Position numbers and translations under genes: made by a program
From: Triplophysa rosa
Taxonomy: Eukaryota > Chordata > Actinopteri > Cypriniformes > Nemacheilidae
Reading direction: 5' to 3'
Assembly: GCF_024868665.1 (NCBI RefSeq)
Contig: NC_079895.1
Span: 6,517,069-6,581,068, forward strand
DNA: 64,000 nt
Shown here: piece by piece, positions 49,815 through 61,700 of the stretch
Position numbering within the stretch: the first letter of the stretch is position 1
Layout: each line of letters starts with the position of its first letter
The notes under the pieces: generated by a model
What the model saw: only the letters and a program-made list of their open reading frames with translations
The model's database searches: none
What the model was told of the DNA's origin: nothing

Positions 49815-52800
49815 CTTTACAACAATAAAATCCAAGTTAAATTTACATTTATGCATTTGGCACGTCTTTATCTAGTCTCAAGTAGTTAAAAATCTCTTGG
49901 AATTCTTTTTCTTATTCAGTAAGTCAGATAGACCATTAAACAATTTGCTTAATTTGCAAGATGACATTTTATGTGGTTGGCAAAGGCATACTCGCCTTTT
50001 TGCACATGCTGATCTGCATGATGGCGTAGCTGATGAGAGCCTCTCTGAGATCGTGGTCTTTCTGTTCTTTGAATCTCTCAATGTCCACCCATGCACTCTT
50101 CACAAACTCTCTCCATGAGGTCACAAAGATTTAAAATGTTATTGGGAAACACTTTTTAAATTATTAATACAACTTTATTTTAATAAACAAAAACAAGGCA
50201 TGTCGTAAATGAGTGCTTTGCTTACTCGCATTCTGCGTTTCTTTCTTTGACTAGTTCCTCTCCTTCCTCGATCTGTGTCTCCAGCATTTTTAGCTTGGCC
50301 TCCCTCTGCTCTGGAGTCTCCTGCCCAAACAGCTTACTGGTCATCCCCTTCAGAGAAAAGGTTCGTACTGTCTGCAAATAAAATGTCAACGTTACTCATT
50401 TGCCAACGTAAAATCACATTTTCTTTCTGTAATGTTTATTTAAAAGGCTGTAATACAGAAACTGTTTCCTTTTTATTGTTCAACTGAACAAAGTAATTAG
50501 CCTTATCGGCCAACCAGTTCAGAATTTGTTAAATCGTTGGCTTTTTTGCTGCTCGAATGATTACATGATAAATGTGCCAATAAACGAATTCTCTGTGGAC
50601 TCCACTATTTTAACTGCCTCAAAAAACAGGCTTTGCTAGCCTGAGTTGAGATAAACGGTTTAAGAGAAACTTTCCAAAAAAGGAAATTCCAGCATATGGG
50701 TGGGGAATAACATTAGGGTGTTAGTAATGATGTAAACGATGAAATCTATTTCATTATAAGGCAATCTGTCCCGCTGGAAAGTCCCCTGTTACAGAAGTAA
50801 AAGGGGTGATGCGCGTTCTCTAATCTCTGATGTCATTTGCTCGGATGGACACTGACCCCGGTGGCAAGTTCCTCCTGCTGTTGTTTCTTAGAGGTCAAAT
50901 CCTGGCCAGCCATCTCCAGCTCATATTGTGTCAGTTCATGCTTCCTACATACAGCCCTAGAAAAACACATAAGAATCAAGTAATACAATTATTAGAGATT
51001 GTTTAGCACAGCTATTTACTAGGCACATGAATTACTTTATACTAATCATGGTTACAAAAAGACATTAGATAAATGTGAACTGAATAAAGAGTTAAAGTTG
51101 GTGTTAAAAGCAAACAGTAGGTGCTCTGCTTTGAGATCATTTTAAGGAACACCGGGCATTGATGGGGGTTGTGTTAACAGTGCAGGGAATATCGCATGTG
51201 CAACCCAATCGGCCAGAGGAGGCTTTCAGCTCCCAGGAGATCAGGTAAGAGTGCAAAGAGAACAGGAGTTAATGGGGAATGTTTCTAATGGGCTCACAAG
51301 CCTCACTGTTATAACAGCTTGTGTTTGGCATGCTTGAGCTTCATTTAAAATGAAGACATTCAGGCAACCCGAATGCAGTACCTAAATGCATCTGCGTAGA
51401 AAAGATACTCTTTCAACTGGTCAGCATAATGCTCTTCTTCTTCTAAAATATCATCCACAGAGGCGGCATACCTGTAACAAATAAAAGTGTCAGATTAAAA
51501 CAATACAAAACAACAGAATTATTTTGTATATAAGTTACATATACTGTACATGCATATAACTATGATGCAAAAATATGAAAAAGATGACTTAACAGCTTAT
51601 GAGGATGTGTCATTTTTTTAATAGTTCATTTAGTTATCCAAAATGTGGCAGAATTTAAAGGAAACTATACAGTATTATTAAATATGAAATTACAGCGACA
51701 TAAGACTTTGGTCATAATGCCAAACGCTTATTTTGCTGACTGGCATTTTGGTGGAACTGCGCGTATTATTTACTCTAAATAGGAAGTAGAGCTTGTGGAA
51801 CTTCTGCCAAATCCACAGCAGGGTATTCAGAGTAATTTTTGGGAATAGGTGAGCAACATGATCCATAAAACAGCCTGACAGCTTCCAAATGGGCGCTGAT
51901 GATGGACAGGCTGTTTCTCTCAATGAGCAGACAGGCAGCGCTTTGGGCTCTGACCTTTAACCTTTCTGCTGAGTACAGCAATCTGGAATCCATCAGAAGA
52001 TAGAGCAATACAAACCGGTGAAGAAGCAAAATTGGCTGGCTAAGACAGCAAACTTAAAGTCTCTCCCTCTTAGAACATTCTCATCATATTATTAAAAAAG
52101 ATGCTGCTAAACATTTCAACCACAGCTCGAGCAGATTCGTTGAGCTGCCTGTCAGCCAATCAAAACCTGTGCCTCCCAAGGACTCACCTTATTGGCTACT
52201 TGTTACAGGAGGACTCGAGAATGGAAATGTGAGAGGGATTCAGATCAAACTGGCCAATGTGTTTAGTAGCCTAGTAGCACACACACGTTAAACCACAGCA
52301 GAGTCCTGAGATGGATCATACAACACCTGTTTATTTCAGATCTCTCAATGAGCTCTCGAAGAGTAACAGGATCGGGCTCAGGAAGAAGAAATACAATAAA
52401 AACCGCCTGCAATAAAATACTACACTAATCCTATAAAGGCTATTTAAGAATGGCTCATAAAAAGACCCGGGTCTACATTTGCATGTGCGCTATGAACTCA
52501 CGCGTCCATGTGATGGCCGGCGCTCTGCAGTCCATCTCCCATCTCTTTCTCAATTGCGCTCCACTCGCTGTCCAAAACAAACACAGACTCACAGTAAGCC
52601 ATCGCAGCACACGCTCAAGCCCAAAGAGCAGATTTACCAAAATGCTTTTTACAATAACCATTTACAGAACACCTTAAAACATGTCCTTTATTATGAGATC
52701 ACAATGTTGAGACGGCTGCATAATCTGCAGATGTACACTAAATATATTGCAATATAAAACCAATGTATATATATATATACTGTATATATATAATGCAAAA

Positions 52801-55800
52801 TGTATAGTAAATGTAAATCAGTTTCAAGAAAAGAAGTGAACGGTGCATAGTGCTTGCAACACCAAGGTGGTGGGGGGTTACATCCCAGGAAACAAAACAT
52901 TCAAAATGATCAAATGAATACATAAAACATAATGCACATGCATAAATGCAATGTAGAAATGTTTTAAAACAAATTAGGCTGGAGTACTTAATGACTTTTT
53001 TGTTATTAATGGCTTTCACCTGAAGACTCTTCCATAATTTCCATGCACTTTATAGACTCCATACAGGCGATCAGCAGCTCTCTGAAAGAGGCATGAAGTC
53101 CAAGTTAGTAAATGTTAGCCTGAAATATGATATGTGCATTTTAACATCAAGAATTTTAGTGTCGGGGATTGAGAATTTTAAACAAAGGACTGCTATATTT
53201 CGCCTCGCAGTAATATTTCAGCCTAAATCCCAATTAGAGCAAGTTTGCAAGTGAAATGAAAGACACAGAAACATTAGGTCAATTTGCTCTTTGACCAAAA
53301 TAAAACCCAGAAAAGGCTACAAATATAATAAAACTCTAATGCAAATAGAATAAAAACAACTTTGCAATATATCAATATTTACCATGCATTTCAATAGGGC
53401 TTTTGTTTACAAAATAATTTTTGTGAGCTTCACGTTTCATTGTTTACACTCACCGCTCGAACTCTCAGCAGCTGAGAAATAACAGACTGTAGCTCATCTC
53501 CATAGTGTTTCATATCTGCAAATCGCCTGTGATACATACGCGCACAGGTCAAGGTCACAAATCTTTAGCATTTCAATATGACACTTTGCAGCATGGTTTG
53601 CAAAACAACCTACTTGTCTGCGTTCTTCACTCTGAATGTAGCGTTCAAAGCCTTTAATCTTGAATCAGCCTGTGAAGAGGACACAGGCCACAAGTTGACT
53701 GACAGATTTATGTTTGGCTTTTGTTTGTTCAGATGGTGTTAAGCAGAATCAGAGCCCCTCCTCACGACAATATTTTTCAACTGCTGAGGTCAGATAAACA
53801 CTGCAATATGGCAATTATATATACAAACATAAAAACTGCCGCTCTTTCTGGTTCGATCCAGGCTGGTCCAACAGACTTCCTGTGCTTGTTTATAGAAACT
53901 AACGTGTACTGATAACAACATTTTCACTGCAGTAGCGATTCAGCTGTTCACACTACATATACAGTATTTAGTCAGCTTCATATCAACAGAGAATATAAAC
54001 ATGTGGTGAGAAGAGACAGATCTGCTGGAGGTTTACAAAGGGGGAGAAGTTGAACGTAATAAACTTGAAAGTGCTGATATACCTTCGCCTGAAATCCTGT
54101 TTCAAACACAGTTTCCTTCCAACCATTTTCCTGCGAGGCAGACAAAAGACACGATTTCTGACAATGACAACAGACATTATCAGCATTTAAATATTAGTTT
54201 AGCACAATTGATAATAAAAAACAAAAAGGCCAATCTTTTGCTGGCCTTTTCACTTGGTGTATGTATGTAGATAGAAATAGCTCATTCTAAGGTACTAAAA
54301 ACATAACGCTCCATTATGTAAGGTCTTTATACACCTCTGAATACATAGTTATGCATATTATATTGCATTTCTGTCAATAGGTACTCCAAAAAATGACACA
54401 CTGGACCTTTAAGCAAGACCCCTGTACCTCAGTGAGGAATGAATAAAAGATCTTGTCATTGGACAGAGCTGGGTGCGAGGCCACTCGAAGCAGGAAGTTC
54501 TCCAGTCCGACTCTACGCCTCTCCACGAAATCCGGATCCATGTTGTCAGCTGATAGCTTGTGCCAAACAAATTCAGCCTGTGCCATGAATAAACAGCATG
54601 CAGTTACAGCGCATCTTAGCTAAACATATTAATGAGGTTCAGTAAATGCAGCATTTTATTTGCATACCCGCTTTTCAGGTAAAGGCGGAACCACCAGGAA
54701 TGGATAGGTGACTAACAAATAGTTTTTAAGGAGCTCAAACTCGCTGTAGCGTCTCCAGAGAGAGTCTGGAACAGGAGTGGTCCCTTCCGACGTAGCATCC
54801 AATGCCCTACGAGGAAAAAGAAACAAACCTCGAACATCAGAAGTGGAATAAATGAAACGCATATCAATAAGACCTTTTAAATCTGACTATTAATTTTGGT
54901 GTATAAAGCTCTCCAAGAAATTAAAAACATTTTCGTGGTGAAACGTGAGGCTGGTTAACAGTTTAAGCGATTTTCTAAATAAACTTAGCTTAAAATAAAC
55001 ACAGCAGTGATCTCTAAGGTTTCAGGTTGCATGGCTCTAGTTTATGAAAGCAGTCATTTTAAAGGCCCTTTCAAACACATGCCAAAGGTTTAATGGTGAT
55101 CTTTCTGAATTCCCAGAGCGTAAAGTTATAAGCACAAAGCTAATGTAGTAGTAAAAGGCCACTAAATCACAATATAAAATGCAATATAAAAGACGAGTAG
55201 AACATTTTTGCTGCATTGATTCTACCAAGTGATATTGTATATGTCTTTTCCTGTAATGTTTTACTAGAGCATGTGGTGTCTGATGGGCAATATTAAAATC
55301 TTATTATATAGCTATGTAATGTATTTAACGTAAAACTAAAAAACAAAATTCACTCTATCATTTTAAGCTTTTGCTTTTCAAGACCTGGAAATCATGTTTT
55401 TTTAAACTCCCTGATATTCACACATTTTCCATAGTCATGAATAAAATGAATGGGGGAAATGCCAAAAAACATGAGAGCTACCAAAGGAAGGTGATTACAC
55501 GAGAGCGGAGTGTGTGTGTGTGTGTGTGTGGGGGGGGGTTTGAGTTGTAGACCAGCGGTGTGAGGACAAGGAGAGTAAAGTGAGGAGATTTTGGCCGGTC
55601 CTCACTTCCAGAAACCCCTTTAAAGGGCTGTTTGAGGGTGAAGACTTGGTTTTAGGGTTTAGGTTATAATTAGGTTTAGGTTAGGTTTAGGGTAAGGGTT
55701 AGGGGTCAGGCATGTAGTTCTGATGGTTAGGGTAACGGGCTAGAGATTGCATTGCGTCAATTTATGTCCTCATAAAGATAGCTGCGCAAACGTGTGTGTG

Positions 55801-57995
55801 TGTGTGTGTGTGTGCGCACGCACAGTGCGCTTTCTACATGATCCTTACAAAAACATGTGTTTCCTTTTATGGGAACAATACAGCACTGTGTAGTTATCAC
55901 CAAGCATAATGATGTGATATAAGATATAATTTTTTGTGGTGCATGGCATGCTAAGGCAAGCATTTTCTACATGTTCATATTTAGGGTTTGAAAAAAGTAC
56001 TCACATCATCATATCGTAAGTCCTGCAAAAGCAAGCGTCAAGTTTGTTCTTATAACATTATAAGGATTTTTTTCTTTCTTGATTGATGTACAAGCGAGAA
56101 ATTAAAAACTATTTGTCAATAGACTACAAAAATCTAGTTTTAAGATACACAGACTTAATTACACAAATATCTTCCACAAATTTGCTTAACAAGCAAAAAA
56201 AATATTTTAATTAAAAAATCTAAAAATCTAAATCTAAAAATCAAACTATTTGTAGACTTTAATTACATTAAAGTACCAACAAGCACATTCGGATTGCATG
56301 TTAATGAGTTAGATCACTATGCTTTGTGAATCATGTGATATTAAAATCATAACACTCTGGCCAGCTTGTGCGTTTGGCTCTGCTCGAAAACACAGACAAA
56401 CCACATCTGCTTTAACTGCTGACTCAACACTCTCTTCAGAAATGACATATCCCTCTTTTCAACACAAAGCTTGTTGGGTGACGGGAGGTAAAAGTGATCT
56501 GCTGGATGTCACTTTTTATATTTTAAGAGAACTTTTGAAATTTTACACTTTCAGGCCCAGTCACAGGAAGCATCGGTTCATTTGAGTTTGACTTCTTTAA
56601 AAGATTAAATCTGCGGACTCTTAAAATGTTCAGGCTGGTCTAGTGTGTTGCTTATGTGACTCTGTATGACCGTAGTGCACTCTGAAAGTCAATGTTAAAA
56701 CCTGCTCTATATAGGTTATTCATATTTTACACAAAATGTGCATGTGCATTTTTTTCATATGCCAAACTAATGTTGGGCAAAAAGGAGTTAAATATGCTGA
56801 AATAAAGACACTGAGCAATATTAGTTATCTTGGTTGTTACATGAAAAGCTAGACAATTTATGAAAACAAGTTAAAATTGTAAGTTGTTTCCTGTTAAATG
56901 TACAACACTGTAATGCTGCTATCCTTTAAGTGCACAAAACTGGTGCCATTTATTTCATCAAAATTTACTGCATCTAAAAGCTGAAGGCCAAGGCCTTTAT
57001 AATATATTCAAGAGTGGAGGATTAGATGCAATAATGGTGTTTGCAAAAAGTACTAGAATGAAATGACAGGGCGAGTCTCATTCACACGAGTCACAGCACT
57101 GAGAAAAATAAAGAATCTTACCTGGTCTCAACAAGATACACGGTATACGTCTCCTGCATGTTGACAGCATTTTTCCCCGTTCTCTTCTCTGCTTCAGCCA
57201 CACTGATCTCCATCCTCTTCAGAAGATTTGTGCCTTTTTCAACCATCTTTAAGAACCAGAAAAATAACAGTGTTTGAATGTCAGAGCAAAGGAGAAAAAC
57301 TAAATTTACAGGGAAGTCATAAATGATGTGTCATTGACATTTTTGCATTTGAAATGCACATGTTTTGTATAGTCAACCTAAAACTTTATAATACCATAGA
57401 TGTAGATAAGTATCACCAGCAGTAACTCACAAGGAGCTTTCCAAAATTTTAAAGATCAGCCATACTCAAATCATGAGAACAAATTTGCACATGTCAAAGG
57501 ATTTGGCTGATGTATAGGGTGAATTCATGTTCAATGACATTCATCTCAATGTCAAAAAGTGCCCCAATCAACTTGAATGAATTCCATATGATATACGTAT
57601 TAGGTGTTTACAAACTACGTGGCAAATGTTTTCATTGACATAAGCGTAAAACAGAACAAGTTACTATGTATATGTCGCTCTACAATCATTCTTTACATGA
57701 CAATACGCTTTGGAAAAACCTGCACATGCGGTTTGTTTTGGGCGTCACCCGAATCTGCTGATTTATTTGCAATATATAGACGTTAACCCGAAGGAGAGAA
57801 CCCTGTCCCACACAGATCACGCGCTATCGATTCAGCGCGCGCGAATTCTATAAAACAACACATCATCGGTCCCGCCACAGAAAGAGATCGTTAGACTACA
57901 GGCTTTACCGTGTTCTTTATGTTGTTTTCCGACTCCGACGGAGTCAGGTCTGTGTTTCCAATCACCGCTATATCCTCGCTTCCTGAATCCGCCAT
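49767..57995 (-). CDS. snx4: SNX4, endosomal sorting nexin with PX and BAR domains (complete)
   Basis: Peripheral endosome protein that binds PI3P, helps recycle the transferrin receptor and SNAREs, and supports autophagy (yeast Atg24 family). Coding exons on the minus strand: 57995-57909, 57246-57122, 54806-54668, 54577-54428, 54130-54083, 53669-53614, 53526-53454, 53081-53020, 52567-52502, 51471-51382, 50956-50857, 50371-50226, 50110-49996, 49814-49767. They sum to 1305 nt or 434 residues (human 450). The PX domain (about residues 35-160) has SLWRRYSEFELL with the phosphoinositide-contacting Arg and the PPLPEKR loop. The BAR part follows (KHYGDELQSVISQLLRVRA, YGVYKVHGNYGRVF, SVDDILEEEEHYADQLKEYL, LKGMTSKLFGQETPEQ). 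The C-terminus GIQVWNNAKECFSKM matches human. The last intron uses a GC donor. Confidence 0.96.
49845..49875. repeat. Retroelement 3'-end fragment in the snx4 last intron
   Basis: TTTACATTTATGCATTTGGCA is the common fish retroelement end, also seen at 21880-21945. It lies within the 181-bp final intron. Confidence 0.6.
52766..52793. repeat. (TA)n microsatellite, snx4 intron
   Basis: Interrupted TATATA run near the AT-rich middle of the intron. Confidence 0.8.
54296..54412. mobile_element. TTAAAGGTCC-ended element, copy 2 (inverted fragment)
   Basis: The reverse complement starts TTAAAGGTCCAGTGTGTC and continues CTATTGACAGAAATGCAATAT...AAAGACCTTAC, as in the copies at 29455 and 62273. It is truncated after about 117 bp and lies 15 bp from the donor side of the exon ending at 54428. 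Confidence 0.75.
55507..55813. repeat. (GT)n and degenerate TTAGGG-like tract
   Basis: (GT)n and a G run at 55507-55540, then about 100 bases of GGTTTAGG/TTAGGG-like units at about 55650-55735, then GTCCTCATAAAGATAGCTG and a second (GT)n at 55791-55813. The arrangement recurs in fish genomes as a dispersed repeat. Confidence 0.7.
56005..56022 (-). other. snx4: Candidate 18-nt microexon of snx4
   Basis: Within the 2.3-kb intron between exons 57246-57122 and 54806-54668, a strong acceptor (GCTTGCTTTTGCAG) and a consensus donor (GTGAGTAC) enclose GACTTACGATATGATGAT. It is 18 nt, keeps phase 2 on both sides and would insert six residues (TYDMMM) after VETR, in the variable loop before the RRYSEF motif. 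The protein is complete without it, so it would be a cassette. Confidence 0.4.
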
Positions 57996-58772
<777 letters not shown>

Positions 58773-61700
58773 ATGGGTTGCAGAGGCTGGAGTTTGTGGG
58801 TTCAGACATCTCTTCTTCTGTGTTTCTGTCGTGAGTAGAAAGAGTCTCTCTCTGCTTTCATTGTCTGGAGTGCAGCGCGCATCAAAGCATTGTCTTTGAG
58901 TTTATGTGACGTTTAAGGTCGACATTATGGGCTACTACAACAGAATCTCTACGGTTTTTATACTTGAGAAACTTTTGAGAAAGAAGAAGAAAAGAGAAAG
59001 ATTTCCCGAATAAATATAGCCAAAAGTTGGGTTAAACAGTTGGTTTATTAGTTAAAAATAATCACTAATGCAAATTGTCTACTTTAACAAATCCGTAGGA
59101 AACAATAAAAAGGCCTCAATTGCATTCCACTAATTCAAAATTCATTGTTTATTAAATGATGCAAAGGTAGCATATTATGGTGCATTTGCATTAATTGATG
59201 CAAATGAATAATATTTATTTCTTATAAAGGTTATTTATGTGTATTATTTATCTAATATTTTTTTAAACTATTTTGACAATTTCAATATAATCTTTTTTTA
59301 CGAGTTATGATCCCTGTCACAATTAACATATCAAATTGAAAACAAATTTAGACCTCATCTAGAACCCCAAAATTCATGCAGCAGATCCTAAAAACTGTCT
59401 AAAATTTTCACACCGAGACAAACAAAACTGGTCAAACAAATATGGAATGAAACTTGGAATTATTAATACGCTACACTGATAATATTCTGTTATCAGTCAA
59501 TCAAAATGTTTAGGAATATCATATTGTTTTTTTAAAGACAACAAAATCCCCTTTTAACGCCCTGTTTGTGTTGTTTCATTTGTAATAAATATAAAATACA
59601 TGCATTTTAATATAACGTTTTAATACAGCTCTACATCTTAAATCACAACTGTTTTGAAATTGTACACCAGAAAACACTTTTTGGTAATAAAAAAATCACT
59701 GTGAAATACGATGCCAAGCACTGTAACTGCATTAAAATGACACGACAGCATATGGAAAGTTCCAAAAGGGAAACCAGATCTTGAGAATCCAAATGATCTT
59801 TGCACAGTAGAGGCCCCTTTAAATGGTTTGGGTGTGTGTAGAGAATTTCCACTTTCAACAACAATTATGAAATATAACCATGAGGGTGGAGGGAAGAAAA
59901 TCATTACTTCGAAGTCACACTTATCATTTCCCATCTGTTGTTTGTAATGGCCTTTTAAGAACAAATCTGGGGAATATGGAGAGAGAGAGAGAGAGCTTGT
60001 GTCAGGGTGAGCAGATGTGACCACACAGAGAGACTGTATGTAATAACACAAAGACATCTATCTAGGGTGCTTTATGATTCTAAATTATGTCATCATGATT
60101 GTCTACAATGGCAACATTGTTATGAGTTAAGCAGTGGTGACAGGGCCTAACTCTCATTTCTCCTTTGTTTTCTTGAGAAGAGTTCAAGATCTTGTTCTAA
60201 GTGGGCATGGGTTTGCTTGGTACTTAAGTTTGTTGTTTAGCATGATATGGCAGAACATTTTACTGGCATGAAGCGCCTCCTGTCTCTGAATAATGGGAAG
60301 AGGGTGTTACCCTACTGACATTTAAACAGCACTCGTGTGTGATCCATGGTCAACATTTAAGGCAACATCTGAAGACATCTGTTTATCATAAATGCGACAG
60401 TCCTGCTTTCATTGTGCTGTTATTCATTTAATATCAGGAAATGCTTTCAGGGATCAAGCTGAGTTTAAAAGGGATTGGAAAAACTTGGAAATGTGCCACC
60501 CAGTGGGGTAGTTTGATTATTACATACTGGGGCCCCCAAAAATGTCTATGGCGTGAAAAGGTTTGTTTACATACTGGGGTGATATATTTTCCTTGACCTT
60601 ATACCTCAAACAAGCCGGTTGATATTATTACATTTGAAACCAAATGATGAGTCTAACTAAGAAGAAATGCTTTTCACTATTCTTGTAAGGACGTTTTCCA
60701 AAATTTACCTTTTATAAAAAAAAGTATATAAAAAGCCAAGACACGCATAATACTATTAATATATTTCAATCAGTTTATCTATTGTTTATCATTTAAAACA
60801 CCTTATTTATTTTATGTGGAGGGTGTGATTGTTCCATCTTTCTTTAAAATGAATGCCATGTGGTTTGACATGTGGTTGTGATGCAATGGCATTCATATAC
60901 AGTATGATAGGTTATGTTGATATAAACTGTTTTTTTGTTATTGCATGAACTTGTTGTTTGCCTGGTGGTAGTCAAAACTTTTATTTTAATTAATTATCTT
61001 GGGAGCAATAGTGCTGATGCATTAAGTGTCCACATGCTTTTTAGGAGCACATATACATCAAAGTCCATTTCAGTTCTCCAAAATCTTTCACATAAATGAG
61101 CTTGTTAGTACAAGAAAATACCACCCTGAAAATCTACGTATCACTTGGCATACACGTTTCATTATTATACACAGCGCTCATGAATAACAAATAGGTAACG
61201 AGAAGGGAAACTCGCTTGAGCGCAAACCAAATAAATGCAGGCCAACATCTCTTGGCCTCTGTAGGCAGCCATTGGATTTCCCATAAGCACCGAGGGGCAG
61301 TGCTTCAAACTTGGCCCGTGCGGGGGCTTCTGGCTTCAATTTATTTCTGGAGCGGTTGCTGCTGAGTTTAATTACTTTAAAGTTTGTGGGGGGGGGTGGT
61401 TGTGCTTAGCCTTTAAATTTTCTTCTCTCTCTTTTTTCTGCCTTCATGTCCCTCGACCTTTCACGCAAGAGCTCTCTCTGTTGTATATTTTCATGGTTTG
61501 CATGAGTGGACATCTGGATGTGTGTGTCAAATCTCTCCTCTCCTTCCTTTAAAACAGTTTGGTTGCCGCGCTCTTTCAGTGAAGTGGCTCACGCCCCTCA
61601 TCTGCTTTCAATAAACAATTAATATTGTTGTGATGTGGTAGCTTCAGTGCAGAGACAGCATGCGTGGGAAGGAATTCAAGCTTGTCCCACTTACCACAGG

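Larger units (their letters stand above)
54807..57121 (-). other. snx4 intron 2 (2.3 kb)
   Basis: Holds the candidate microexon (56005-56022) and the GT/telomere-like repeat tract at 55507-55813. The rest is AT-rich without recognised features. Confidence 0.55.
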
